From positions 52,378-116,377 of the forward strand of contig CALRIT020000015.1 in NCBI GenBank assembly GCA_943361925.1: DNA of 64,000 bases, in the 5' to 3' direction. The position numbers and the translations under genes are program-made. Shown here one piece after another: positions 44,249 through 53,654 of the stretch; position 1 is the stretch's first letter; each line of letters opens with the position of its first letter. Under the pieces are notes generated by a model. The model searched no databases and was not told the origin of the DNA. It saw only the letters and a list, made by a program, of their open reading frames with translations. The DNA is from CAISCU01 sp943361925. Its GTDB lineage: Bacteria > Bacteroidota > Bacteroidia > UKL13-3.

Positions 44249-44629
44249 ATGAAAAAACTTTTAGCCATATTCATGCTTTTTTTGCTTTTAGGTACTTCAA
44301 GTAATCTGAAGGCTAATTTGCATTTTTGTGGTGATGTTTTAACTCAATTTGGTTTTGGAGAGCATGAAACTGAACCCTGCGATTGCGCTGATATGAGTTC
44401 AATGGATTGCTGTGATGATGTTATTATTAAAACACAAAACCCTGCTCCTGCCCTTTTAAGTCCATTAGAATTCAAACATTTCTCTTCAGATTTATTGGTT
44501 TTTATGATTTCAGAAAAAGTTGAAATCATTTCAAAATTTGATAAATCAGCTTTTTATTTTTTCAAAAATCAAGGTTATCGACAACGAGGAGAAACCGAAC
44601 TTTCTCTTTTGTCAGTTTTTAGAATTTAG
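44249..44629 (+). CDS. exported Cys-rich small protein (HYC_CC_PP-like)
   Basis: 126 aa from the ATG at 44249 (a TTG four codons upstream is less likely). Signal peptide 1-22. Then LHFCGDVL (Cys27), CDC (44-46) and DCCDD (54-55), followed by a Pro-rich patch and a tail rich in aromatic residues. This arrangement resembles the HYC_CC_PP proteins of Bacteroidota, which appear near copper genes; this is from memory. It probably binds a thiophilic metal in the periplasm. It heads the 44249-49205 cluster. Confidence 0.65.
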   Translation: MKKLLAIFMLFLLLGTSSNLKANLHFCGDVLTQFGFGEHETEPCDCADMSSMDCCDDVIIKTQNPAPALLSPLEFKHFSSDLLVFMISEKVEIISKFDKSAFYFFKNQGYRQRGETELSLLSVFRI

Positions 44630-44729
44630 GATGATTGTTTTAGCCTGCATTGCTTGCTAACAAACTTGTTTTATTTCCTTGGTGAATTTTTCACCCAAAA
44701 ACATCATTCAAAATTTTAAAAATCTTATC

Positions 44730-45485
44730 ATGAAAAAACTTATCGTTTCAATTATATCTATATTTTCATTTTTCGCATCTCAGGCACAAACTACAGCAAT
44801 GGATTTCTCACGTAATGATTGTGATGGAAATCCGGTTCATTTATTTTCTTTATTAGATTCTGGTTATACCGTCGTTCTTGAATATGTAATGATTCCGAAT
44901 TGTCAACCTTGCATTACAGCAGGAAAAGGCTTGACATCTTTGGTTGAACCGTTTAAAACCTCACATCCCGGAAAAGTAAAAATCCTTCAAATTGCTTATT
45001 CTAATTCATACACTTGTGAAGGTATGCAGTCATGGAAATCAGCAAATGGATTCACACATCAAATTTTAACTTTAGGTAATGATGAAGTTGAATATTATGG
45101 TGGAATGGGAATGCCAACAATTGTGGTTGTTGGTCCTAAAGACCGTTATGTTCACTACAAAAAGCAAGGCTATTCTGTTTCTCACAATGCCAATATTACT
45201 AATGCCATCAACAATTCACTTGCTGGTTTAACGGGATTAGAAACTTACAGAGAAAATTTAGCTAAGATATATCCAAACCCTGCAACAAAATCAATTCAAA
45301 TTGACAGTAAGTTTGAAATGAATGAAGCTATCATTTATAACCAAAACGGACAAGAAATCAGCACTCAAAATCTGATTGGAAAATCGGCTGCACTTGATGT
45401 TTCTGCTTTGGAAAAAGGCTTCTTTTTTGTAAAACTGATGTACAACGACGAAAACTTCAGCATCCACAGAATCATCAAAGATTAA
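44730..45485 (+). CDS. thioredoxin-fold protein with T9SS sorting domain
   Basis: 251 aa from the ATG at 44730 (longer frame upstream is unlikely). Signal peptide 1-20. A thioredoxin-like domain has NCQPC (58-61) and the cis-Pro GMPTIV (129), with an extra Cys96. The C-terminus (about 175-251; KIYPNPATKSI and KGFFFVKLM) is a T9SS type A sorting domain, so it is sent to the cell surface or outside. It may act on disulfides in surface proteins or metals. It is 4 bp from the peroxidase gene. Confidence 0.8.
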   Translation: MKKLIVSIISIFSFFASQAQTTAMDFSRNDCDGNPVHLFSLLDSGYTVVLEYVMIPNCQPCITAGKGLTSLVEPFKTSHPGKVKILQIAYSNSYTCEGMQSWKSANGFTHQILTLGNDEVEYYGGMGMPTIVVVGPKDRYVHYKKQGYSVSHNANITNAINNSLAGLTGLETYRENLAKIYPNPATKSIQIDSKFEMNEAIIYNQNGQEISTQNLIGKSAALDVSALEKGFFFVKLMYNDENFSIHRIIKD

Positions 45486-45489
45486 TTGT

Positions 45490-46554
45490 ATGAAGAAGTT
45501 TCTGTTGACAACAGGCATTTATATGCTTGTTGTAATTGCCTGTACCAAAAAGGAAACAGACAATACAATTACTGATGTATTTCAACCTACTCCTTTTGCG
45601 ATAACTTATCCTGCCTGGGTTGATATTTACCTAGGTAAAATGCCTATCCCTGCTGATAATCCTACTACTGTTGAAGGTGTTGCACTAGGGAGGAAATTAT
45701 TTTATGATACCAAACTAAGCGATAACCAAACTCAAAGTTGTGCAAGCTGTCACCAACAAAGCAATGGATTTACCGATTCAGCTGCTTTTAGTGTTGGAAC
45801 AAATGGTGCTAAAGGTGATAGAAATGCTATGCAAATTATCAATCTGGCTTGGTCTAAGTTTTTGTTTTGGGATGGAAGAAGAGCAACATTAGAAGCACAA
45901 GCTCATGATCCTGTAACCAATCCCATTGAAATGAGAAATACCTGGCCAAATGTGGTGAGTCGCTTACAAAATGATGCCGCATATCCTAATCTATTTTTCA
46001 AAGCTTTTGGCACTAAAAACATCGATTCAAACTTGGTAGTTAAAGCAATTGCCCAATTTGAAAGAACCATGATTTCATTCAATAGCAGATTCGATAAATT
46101 CTATTTTGAGGGTGATACCACTGTATTAAATGAATCCGAAAAAAGAGGTCAGGCCTTGTTCTTTGGTAAAGCCGATTGTAACCATTGCCATTCTGATGTT
46201 TTGTTAACCGATGATGCTTTGCGTAACAATGGACTGGATTTAAATTTTAAGGACAAAGGACGTGGGATTGTTACCAAAAATCCTTTAGATAATGGGAAAT
46301 TCAATGTTCCTACCTTAAGAAATATTGAAGTTACCGCTCCTTACATGCATGATAGCAGATTCAAAACTTTGGAAGAAGTAGTGAATTTCTACAACGAAGG
46401 AATTGTTAAAAATTCCCCAAATATTGATGAGAACATGGAAGTTATAAATAAAGGTCTTAATTTAACTCAACAGGAAAAAACCGACCTGGTTGCCTTTATG
46501 AAAACACTAACTGACTATGAATTTTTAAATAATACAAAACTGAGTAAACCATAA
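45490..46554 (+). CDS. diheme cytochrome c peroxidase (CCP/MauG family)
   Basis: 354 aa. A lipobox-like IACTKK near residue 18 suggests a lipoprotein. Two heme c motifs: CASCH (84-88) and CNHCH (230-234), with possible distal Met286 in APYMHD. The WDGRRATLEAQA segment is typical of this family. It reduces peroxide in the periplasm using electrons from c-type cytochromes; MauG relatives can oxidise protein side chains. It sits 4 bp from each neighbour. Confidence 0.9.
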   Translation: MKKFLLTTGIYMLVVIACTKKETDNTITDVFQPTPFAITYPAWVDIYLGKMPIPADNPTTVEGVALGRKLFYDTKLSDNQTQSCASCHQQSNGFTDSAAFSVGTNGAKGDRNAMQIINLAWSKFLFWDGRRATLEAQAHDPVTNPIEMRNTWPNVVSRLQNDAAYPNLFFKAFGTKNIDSNLVVKAIAQFERTMISFNSRFDKFYFEGDTTVLNESEKRGQALFFGKADCNHCHSDVLLTDDALRNNGLDLNFKDKGRGIVTKNPLDNGKFNVPTLRNIEVTAPYMHDSRFKTLEEVVNFYNEGIVKNSPNIDENMEVINKGLNLTQQEKTDLVAFMKTLTDYEFLNNTKLSKP

Positions 46555-46558
46555 AAAA

Positions 46559-46903
46559 ATGAAAAAAATATTCTTATTAATCCTGATAATTTCAGGAATA
46601 CAAATCAGCGCTCAAACAGGAGTTATTAAAACAGCTATTAAAGTTTTTGGAAATTGCACATCTTGTAAAGAGCGAATTGAAGAGGCTTTAGATGTGCCGG
46701 GAATTAAATCTGCAGAATGGAATATCGATACCAAAGAACTCAAACTGGTTTATAATTCTGATAAAATCAGTATCGAACAAATACATCAAATTATTGCTAA
46801 AGCCGGGCATGATACAGAAAAAGTAAAAGCACCTGATAGTATCTATAACAAACTTCCTGATTGTTGTTTGTTCAGGGAAAATCCGAATACTCATCATGAT
46901 TAA
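46559..46903 (+). CDS. exported heavy-metal-associated (HMA) domain protein
   Basis: 114 aa. Signal peptide 1-19. The HMA domain (24-90) reads FGNCTSCKERIEEAL, with C33xxC36 in the copper-binding place but GNC instead of the usual GMTC. The C-terminus adds DCC (102-103) and HHD (112-114), which could be a second metal site. It overlaps the TonB-receptor gene by 8 bp, so the two are tightly coupled, probably in metal transfer. Confidence 0.85.
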   Translation: MKKIFLLILIISGIQISAQTGVIKTAIKVFGNCTSCKERIEEALDVPGIKSAEWNIDTKELKLVYNSDKISIEQIHQIIAKAGHDTEKVKAPDSIYNKLPDCCLFRENPNTHHD

Positions 46904-49205
46904 ACAAACGCTATTATTTCTTTTTGTTTTTTGTTTGATGTTTTCTCTGAAGGCTCAGGAAAATCTATCCATCAAAGGAATTGTATCGGAAACAGACAAC
47001 AAAGGAAATATCAAACCAATTGAAGCTGCCAGCGTATTTTGGTTAGGAACCCAATTGGGAACCAAAACAGATAGCAATGGTATATTTAATTTAGCTGTTA
47101 CCGATAAAACCAAACGACTTGTAATTACTTATGTAGGTTACAAACCTGATACCATTTTTGTAAGTAAACAGCAATTCATTAAAGTAATGCTGATTAATAA
47201 AAATGAGCTTGAAGAATTTTCTGTTTCCTATGAAAGAAAAAGTTCTGAAGTTAGTTTCATCGACCCATGGAAAACAACGGTGATGAACGAAAAAGAGTTG
47301 TTTAAATCTGCATGTTGTAACCTTTCCGAAAGTTTTGAAACCAATCCTTCTGTTGATGTTTCCTTTGCTGATGCTTTAACCGGCACCAAACAAATTCAGA
47401 TGCTGGGATTGGCCAGTCAATATACTTTGATGAGTCAGGAAATGATTCCTTCAACAAGAGGAATTGCGGCCAATATTGGAACTGCTTATACACCCGGTTC
47501 ATGGTTAAATAATATTCAAATAACCAAAGGACAAGGTTCTGTAGTAAATGGATTTGAAAGTCTGGCAGGTCAAATTAATACTGAACTTCATGCAACTGAA
47601 TCACATGATAAATTAATGTATAATACATACTATGGTGCCGGAGGAAGAATGGAGAACAACCTGGTTTATACAGGAAAAGTAAACAGCAGGTTTTCAAACA
47701 CCATTTTATTACATGCCAATGCTACTGTTTTAGAAAGAGATCATAACAAAGATAGATTCATGGACAATCCAAAAGGATTCCAATACAATATGATGTATCG
47801 TTTCAGGTATCAATTGTATAAAGGTTTGAATTTACTTGGAGGATTCAGATTTGTAGAAGATAGTCGTACAGGTGGCCAATTGGGTTATTCAAGAAATGCA
47901 GAAAGTTCATCTGTTAAAAAATACGGCATTGAATTAGATACTAAAAGAACAGAAGGTTGGTTGAAAATCGGATATATTTTTCCAAACAAAGTTTATAAAA
48001 GTATCGGACTTCAATTAAGTGCCGTTAATCAGGAAAACAAAGCCTTGTTTGGTTTACAAAATTACCAAGGTTTCCAAAATACTATTTATTCTAATCTGAT
48101 ATACCAAAGTGTTATAGGAAATACCAATCATAAATTCAAAACTGGATTGAGTTGGCAATACGATAAACATGAAGAAAATCTAAGTAAATTCAGTGATGAG
48201 TTACCGATTCAATATTTTAGAAAAGAAAATGTTGCAGGAAGTTTTTTCGAATACACCTATTCTCACTTAGCAATTTTAACAATGGTTGCAGGAATTCGTG
48301 CAGATTATAATTCAATTTTTGGAGGATTTGTTACGCCAAGATTGCATTTAAGATACGCACCATTAGCAACAACTGTAATTAGAGCATCAATGGGCAGAGG
48401 ACAAAGAACACCTTCACTTCTTGGTGAAAACTTAAGTTTACTTGCCAGTTCAAGAAGATTTTATTTCCCCAAAGACAATTTGGTTTTCATTACTGCACCT
48501 AAATTTTATGATTTAAACAGAGCAGGAATTCAGCCTGAAGTAGCATGGAATACCGGAATAAGCATCAACCATGAATTCAAATTAAACTACAGACCAGCAA
48601 GCATTGGAATTGATTATTTTTATACTCAATTCAGCAATCAATTGGTGGTTGATAGGTATGCCGATTCAAGGTCAGTTTACTTTTCTAATCTAAAAGGACA
48701 AAGTTATTCGCACAGCGCACAAATTCAGCTGGATATTCAACCAAAACGCAGATTTGATATACGTTTGGCTTATAGGTTTTATGATGTAAAAACACAGTAT
48801 CAACAAGGAATGATGAGTGCTCCTTTGGTATCAAAACACAGAGCATTTAGTAATTTCTCTTATCAAACAAAAAACAAATGGAGTTTTGATTATACATTTC
48901 AATGGATTGGACAGAAACCTTTACCGGGAACAGCAAATAATCACCATGGAGAAACATTTTCAAATTTTTCTGATGATTTTTTCCTGAGTAATATTCAAGT
49001 CACCAAAAGCTTATTCAACAAACAACTCGAAGTTTATGCAGGTGTAGAAAACTTCTTTAATTTTATGCAACACCATGCTATTTTAAATGCCAATGAACCT
49101 TTTGATGAGTTTTTTGATGCCACATTAATCTGGGGACCCATATTTGGCCGAATGCAATATGCAGGTTTGAGATGGAGACCTCAGTTTAAAAATGCGAAAA
49201 ACTAA
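46896..49205 (+). CDS. TonB-dependent receptor, probably for metal
   Basis: 769 aa. Signal peptide 1-20, a carboxypeptidase-regulatory-like domain (about 25-105), a plug domain and a 22-strand barrel ending in a short C-terminal strand. The plug starts SACCNLSESFETNPSVDVS, with adjacent Cys140 and Cys141 that could bind metal. The substrate is unknown; the linked HMA and Cys-rich proteins point to copper or another soft metal. A terminator follows. Confidence 0.88.
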   Translation: MIKQTLLFLFVFCLMFSLKAQENLSIKGIVSETDNKGNIKPIEAASVFWLGTQLGTKTDSNGIFNLAVTDKTKRLVITYVGYKPDTIFVSKQQFIKVMLINKNELEEFSVSYERKSSEVSFIDPWKTTVMNEKELFKSACCNLSESFETNPSVDVSFADALTGTKQIQMLGLASQYTLMSQEMIPSTRGIAANIGTAYTPGSWLNNIQITKGQGSVVNGFESLAGQINTELHATESHDKLMYNTYYGAGGRMENNLVYTGKVNSRFSNTILLHANATVLERDHNKDRFMDNPKGFQYNMMYRFRYQLYKGLNLLGGFRFVEDSRTGGQLGYSRNAESSSVKKYGIELDTKRTEGWLKIGYIFPNKVYKSIGLQLSAVNQENKALFGLQNYQGFQNTIYSNLIYQSVIGNTNHKFKTGLSWQYDKHEENLSKFSDELPIQYFRKENVAGSFFEYTYSHLAILTMVAGIRADYNSIFGGFVTPRLHLRYAPLATTVIRASMGRGQRTPSLLGENLSLLASSRRFYFPKDNLVFITAPKFYDLNRAGIQPEVAWNTGISINHEFKLNYRPASIGIDYFYTQFSNQLVVDRYADSRSVYFSNLKGQSYSHSAQIQLDIQPKRRFDIRLAYRFYDVKTQYQQGMMSAPLVSKHRAFSNFSYQTKNKWSFDYTFQWIGQKPLPGTANNHHGETFSNFSDDFFLSNIQVTKSLFNKQLEVYAGVENFFNFMQHHAILNANEPFDEFFDATLIWGPIFGRMQYAGLRWRPQFKNAKN

Positions 49206-49239
49206 GGAGCTTGATTATTTAAAACTAATTCCATTTCAT

Positions 49240-49275
49240 AAAAAAGGCCGACTCAAAAAATTGAGTCGGCCTTTT
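49240..49275. terminator. bidirectional terminator between the TonB receptor and MFS genes
   Basis: AAAAAGGCCGACTCAA pairs with TTGAGTCGGCCTTTT over a 4-nt loop. It lies between two convergent stops (49205 and 49293) and has T runs on both sides. Confidence 0.9.
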
Positions 49276-49292
49276 CTATTTTGGAATTAAAA

Positions 49293-50732
49293 CTAGTGAG
49301 AACCACCAAGCTTTTTATCAAACGAAATACCTTGTTCTTTAAGAATTCCACTTACTTTAAATGCATAAAATGCTAGGTAAGCAAAACATAAAACTCCAAC
49401 AATATAACTGTATTGGATATTGTTAATTTCATCGGCAACAAAACCTTGTAACCATGATACAATTCCACCACCCATAATCATCATAATTAAGAAACTACTT
49501 CCCTGACTTGTATGTTTTCCTAAACCACTAATTGCAAGTGTAAAAATACAAGGCCATAAAGTACTGCAGAACAAACCAACACTTGTAAATGCATAAACAC
49601 TTGTCATGCCTGTAGTCAACATTCCAACAAACAATGCGGTAATTCCAAGAATTGAAAATATCAATAACATTCTTGCAGGATTTCCTTTAGAAGCGATATC
49701 AGCAGCAATTAAAACAAGTACAATTAAGGCATATACATAAAACGGACTCAAATCATGTTCAGCAACAGCATTTACAAATAAGAAAACTGAGAATGCTACA
49801 TAAGGAGCAATAAAACGAAGGATTTTCTGCATGTTCATGTTTTCAGTAAATGCTTCCACTGCACCTGTCCATCTTCCAATCATTAAACTGGCCCAATACA
49901 ATGAAATATATGGAGCAATATCTTTAGTTAGAAATCCCAAATTCTTTTCCATATAAGCAGGTAAATTACTTGCTGTAGAAACTTCAACTCCTACATAAAC
50001 AAAAATAGCAATCATACCCATAATTAACTGTGGGTATTTAAGCGCAGAACTTCTGGTATTTTTCGAATCTGAAACTTCTTCTGCAATAGCTGCTGGCTTA
50101 TCAGGTAAAGAAGAGAATTTTAACAAAATAGCAACAAGTAAAAATGCCAAACCCAAAACTAAATAAGGAATTTTAACACTCTCAATACTCATACTTGTAT
50201 TACTTGAACTAGCCGAACCAAAAATGGCAAAACTTACAATTAATGGACCAATAGTAGTACCAAGATTATTGATTCCACCTGCTAAAGTTAATCGCTGAGA
50301 ACCAGTGCTTATTGGACCTAAAGCAATGGCTAATGGATTGGCAACTGTTTGTTGTAAAGAAAAACCCAATGCTACCATAAATAATCCGGATAACATCAAA
50401 GGAAATGAAGCATTATTTGCAGCAGGGTAAAACAATAGTGTTCCTAAAGCTGAAATAACTAAGCCTAAAGTTAATCCGTTTTTATACCCAATTTTATTAA
50501 CTAAATCTTGTTTAATTAATATTGAAATTCCCATGTAAATTAATGAACCAACCGTATATGCAATATAAAAAGCCAAAGAAACCAACTGACTTTCACCCTG
50601 CGATAAATTAAAGGTTTGTTTGAATACAGGAATTAAAATATCATTACTTGCTGCAACAAAACCCCAGAAAAAAAACACAATAACCAGAGGAATAAACTGC
50701 CCCCAGTTTGTTTTAGTAGATTCAATACTCAT
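49293..50732 (-). CDS. sugar MFS transporter (FucP family)
   Basis: 479 aa with about 12 membrane segments. The N-terminus (FIPLVIVFFFWGFVAASNDI) and the FNLSQGESQLVS segment are typical of the L-fucose/glucose-galactose permease family. It imports a monosaccharide with H+ at the inner membrane; the sugar cannot be told. No sugar-metabolism gene is next to it. Confidence 0.88.
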   Translation of the reverse strand: MSIESTKTNWGQFIPLVIVFFFWGFVAASNDILIPVFKQTFNLSQGESQLVSLAFYIAYTVGSLIYMGISILIKQDLVNKIGYKNGLTLGLVISALGTLLFYPAANNASFPLMLSGLFMVALGFSLQQTVANPLAIALGPISTGSQRLTLAGGINNLGTTIGPLIVSFAIFGSASSSNTSMSIESVKIPYLVLGLAFLLVAILLKFSSLPDKPAAIAEEVSDSKNTRSSALKYPQLIMGMIAIFVYVGVEVSTASNLPAYMEKNLGFLTKDIAPYISLYWASLMIGRWTGAVEAFTENMNMQKILRFIAPYVAFSVFLFVNAVAEHDLSPFYVYALIVLVLIAADIASKGNPARMLLIFSILGITALFVGMLTTGMTSVYAFTSVGLFCSTLWPCIFTLAISGLGKHTSQGSSFLIMMIMGGGIVSWLQGFVADEINNIQYSYIVGVLCFAYLAFYAFKVSGILKEQGISFDKKLGGSH

Positions 50733-50831
50733 ATTTTATGTTAATATTTTTTAATAACGCATAATACCACTTTCTAAATGAAATTTATATCATCTTTTTA
50801 ATTTTTGAGAAAATTGATGTCTGAATAGATT

Positions 50832-50839
50832 TAACTTTG
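50832..50839 (+). promoter_or_regulatory. -7 promoter element of the universal stress gene (TAACTTTG)
   Basis: TAACTTTG matches TAnnTTTG exactly, 27 bp before the ATG at 50867. A TTTG lies 24 bp upstream (in TTTTTGAG), close to a -33 position. Confidence 0.5.
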
Positions 50840-50866
50840 AGATACAATAACCAATATCCTAAGATT

Positions 50867-51694
50867 ATGATCAACAAAATTTTAGTCCCAACAGATTTCT
50901 CAGCAGCAGCAGACAATTCGCTGGATTATGCAATTGGTTTTGCCAAGAAAACCAATGCAGAAATTTTGGTTTTACACATCAATCAAGTTGCCTTGGTAGA
51001 TGCAAGTATGCCAGCTGAAACCTACCAGATGTTTGTAAAAGAAATTGAAGATTTCACCTCTGAACAGTTTTCCAAAATTGAGAATAAACTCAATGAACAA
51101 AAAGTAAAATACACACTATTGAGCAGATATGGCTTTGTAGCTGATGAAATTTGCGAGATTTCTGAAAACGAAAACATCGATTTAATTGTAATGGGAACAA
51201 CCGGTGCCAGTGGAATAACCGAGGTGCTTATTGGAAGTAATTCAGCTTCGGTTGTTGCTAAAACAAAAATCCCGGTTTTGGTGATTCCTCCTTCAACTCC
51301 TTATAAAGATTTAGAGAAAATTGTATATGCTACCGATTATAATGAACCTGAATTTTCATCTTTTTTAAGGTTGATTTATTATGCTGAATTGTTTGATTGT
51401 CCGCTTGATGTGATTCATGTAAAATCTGAAAACGACAGGTACTTTAATGCTGAAAATAATTTCTTCAAAAAGAATAAAGAAGAAATATCTTATCCAAAAC
51501 TACAATTCATCAATTTAGAAAAAGGTGATGTCATTAATAGTATTAACACTTATATCGATGACCATCATGTAGATTTATTGGTGATGGCAAAACACAACCG
51601 CAATTTCTTTGATCGTTTATTCCACAGAAGTTTGAGCAAAAAAATGGCTTTTCATACCCATATTCCTTTGTTGATTTTAGTGAAAGAAAACTAG
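50867..51694 (+). CDS. universal stress protein, two-domain
   Basis: 275 aa from the ATG at 50867 (a TTG ten codons upstream is less likely). Two UspA domains: NKILVPTDFSAAADNSLDYA with the ATP-binding GTTGASGITEVLIGSNSASV in the first (about 1-145), and a second (150-275) with weaker signature and VMAKHNRNFFDRLFHRSLS at its end. It probably binds ATP and supports stress survival. A terminator follows. Confidence 0.92.
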   Translation: MINKILVPTDFSAAADNSLDYAIGFAKKTNAEILVLHINQVALVDASMPAETYQMFVKEIEDFTSEQFSKIENKLNEQKVKYTLLSRYGFVADEICEISENENIDLIVMGTTGASGITEVLIGSNSASVVAKTKIPVLVIPPSTPYKDLEKIVYATDYNEPEFSSFLRLIYYAELFDCPLDVIHVKSENDRYFNAENNFFKKNKEEISYPKLQFINLEKGDVINSINTYIDDHHVDLLVMAKHNRNFFDRLFHRSLSKKMAFHTHIPLLILVKEN

Positions 51695-51712
51695 TTTTAC
51701 CAGGTTTAAAAC

Positions 51713-51753
51713 AAAAAAAAGGAAAATTTGTATGGTACAAATTTTCCTTTTTT
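51713..51753. terminator. terminator between the stress gene and rho
   Basis: AAAAAAAGGAAAATTTGTA pairs with TACAAATTTTCCTTTTTTT over a TGG loop, a nearly perfect 19-bp stem with T runs on both sides. It sits between the convergent stops at 51694 and 51807. Confidence 0.9.
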
Positions 51754-51806
51754 TATTTGATTTAGATTAGAATTAACTTATCAATTCCATCTATTTATAA
51801 TAGATA

Positions 51807-53654
51807 TTATCCGTTCATTGAAGCAAGAAACTCTTCATTTGAACGAGTGCCTCTCATGTTCTTCAATACTAGATCCATTGCTTCTTCCGGATTCATATCA
51901 GCCAAATGATTACGTAATACCCAAATACGTTGAAGTGTAGTTTTATCCAATAATAAATCTTCTCTTCTTGTGCTTGAAGCAACGATATCAATAGCAGGGA
52001 AAATACGACGGTTAGCTAATTTTCTGTCTAATTGTAATTCCATATTACCAGTTCCTTTGAATTCTTCAAAAATAACCTCATCCATTTTCGAACCGGTTTC
52101 TGTTAATGCTGTAGCAATAATTGTTAATGAACCACCATGTTCAATTTTTCTAGCAGCTCCAAAGAATCTTTTTGGTTTATGAAGTGCATTTGCATCAACA
52201 CCACCTGATAAAATTTTACCTGAAGCAGGTTGAACTGTATTAAATGCACGAGCCATACGTGTAATTGAATCTAAAAGAATAACTACATCATGACCACATT
52301 CTACCAATCTTTTTGATTTTTCAAGAACAATATTGGCAAGCTTTACATGTTTATCAGCAGGTTCGTCAAATGTTGATGCTACAACTTCTGCTCGCACGCT
52401 TCTTTGCATATCCGTTACCTCTTCCGGTCTTTCATCAATCAATAAAATGATTAAATAAACTTCAGGATGGTTTTTAGCAATAGCATTGGCAATATCTTTT
52501 AGTAAGATAGTTTTACCAGTTTTAGGTTGAGCAACAATTAATCCACGTTGTCCTTTTCCTATTGGAGCAATAAGGTCGATAATTCTTGTAGAGTTACTGC
52601 TTGAATTATCTGCAATTCTTAATTTTTCATCAGGAAAAAGGGGTGTTAAATGTTCGAATGCTACTCGGTCTCTAACCTCTGCAGGAATTCTACCATTAAT
52701 TACTTCAATTTTCACTAAGGCAAAATACTTCTCACCTTCTTTAGGCGGACGAATTGTACCTTTTACTGTATCTCCGGTTTTTAGTCCGAATAATTTTACC
52801 TGAGAAGGTGAAACGTACACGTCATCAGGAGAAGGCATGTAGTTATAATCTGATGATCTTAAAAAACCGTAACCTTCCTGAATCATTTCAAGAACTCCTT
52901 CACTACTTACAATACTATCCAGCTCAACATATTGAGGCGGGCGTTCTTGTTGTGGTGGACGTTCGTATCTATTATCAGGTCTATCAGTTCTTTCCGGGCG
53001 ATTATCTTGACGATTGTCGTTTCTGTAATCAGGTCGATTGTCTTGACGATTCTGGTCACCACGATTTTCGTTTCTATTATCTACACGATTATCAGGTCTG
53101 TTGTCTTGACGATTTTGCTCTCCACGATTTTCATTTCTATTATCAGGGCGATTATCGGGTCTGTTATCCTGACGATTTTGCTCACCACGATTATCATTTC
53201 TGTTATCTGAGCGATTATCAGGTCTATTGTCCTGACGATAATTTTCATTACGATTTTCAGTCCTGTTTTCCTGTCTGATTTCAACAGGTTTATCTGTTTT
53301 TTCAGCACTAGAATCAGAACTTCCTGTCTCCTGGTTTACTTGAGAAGGACGAGATTGTCTGTTTTGATTTCTATCGTTTCTCCATTTGTTTTCGCGTCTA
53401 ATAGGCTGAGTTGTTTCTTGATCATTAGGTTTTTCTGCTTCAGGAGTTTTTTCAATCTGAGCGACAACAGGTTCCTCAATAACCAAAGGTTGGATAGTCG
53501 GAATTTCTAACTGAACTACTTTTACAACTTCGGGAGCAGCAACTTCTTCTTCCGCTAATTTAGTTTTTACGCTTTTGGGTCTACCTCTTCTCTTCTTTGA
53601 GGTATCTTCTGTTTCTTCTTCCAAGTTACTTATAGTTTTATTTGGTAAATCCAT
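51807..53654 (-). CDS. rho: transcription termination factor Rho with long disordered insert
   Basis: 615 aa, about 200 longer than the E. coli protein. Residues 1-30 include an AT-hook-like KRRGRPKS (21-28). Residues 80-245 are a low-complexity region of Arg, Asn, Asp and Gln. From about 245 the normal Rho follows: RNA-binding domain (VLEMIQEGYGFLRS, DDVYVSPSQ), Walker A (AQPKTGKT, 375-382), LLIDERPEEV, DSITRMARA and SGGVDANAL. It ends transcription by RNA-dependent ATP hydrolysis. Disordered inserts in Bacteroides Rho are known to drive condensate formation. Confidence 0.96.
   Translation of the reverse strand: MDLPNKTISNLEEETEDTSKKRRGRPKSVKTKLAEEEVAAPEVVKVVQLEIPTIQPLVIEEPVVAQIEKTPEAEKPNDQETTQPIRRENKWRNDRNQNRQSRPSQVNQETGSSDSSAEKTDKPVEIRQENRTENRNENYRQDNRPDNRSDNRNDNRGEQNRQDNRPDNRPDNRNENRGEQNRQDNRPDNRVDNRNENRGDQNRQDNRPDYRNDNRQDNRPERTDRPDNRYERPPQQERPPQYVELDSIVSSEGVLEMIQEGYGFLRSSDYNYMPSPDDVYVSPSQVKLFGLKTGDTVKGTIRPPKEGEKYFALVKIEVINGRIPAEVRDRVAFEHLTPLFPDEKLRIADNSSSNSTRIIDLIAPIGKGQRGLIVAQPKTGKTILLKDIANAIAKNHPEVYLIILLIDERPEEVTDMQRSVRAEVVASTFDEPADKHVKLANIVLEKSKRLVECGHDVVILLDSITRMARAFNTVQPASGKILSGGVDANALHKPKRFFGAARKIEHGGSLTIIATALTETGSKMDEVIFEEFKGTGNMELQLDRKLANRRIFPAIDIVASSTRREDLLLDKTTLQRIWVLRNHLADMNPEEAMDLVLKNMRGTRSNEEFLASMNG
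52989..53237 (-). repeat. 63-bp coding tandem repeat inside rho
   Basis: Residues 140-222 of Rho are about 3.5 copies of a 21-residue unit (for example RQDNRPDNRPDNRNENRGEQ plus N), so the DNA holds a 63-bp tandem repeat. Small changes distinguish the copies (S/P/V at position 10, D/E at 15 and 19). Repeat number may vary between strains. Confidence 0.85.

Noticed and set aside
52754..53278. Long plus-strand frames opposite the Rho repeat region.
   Set aside because: They are produced by the repetitive Arg/Asn/Asp codons of rho read backwards; their composition is Tyr/Asp/Phe-rich and unlike real proteins.
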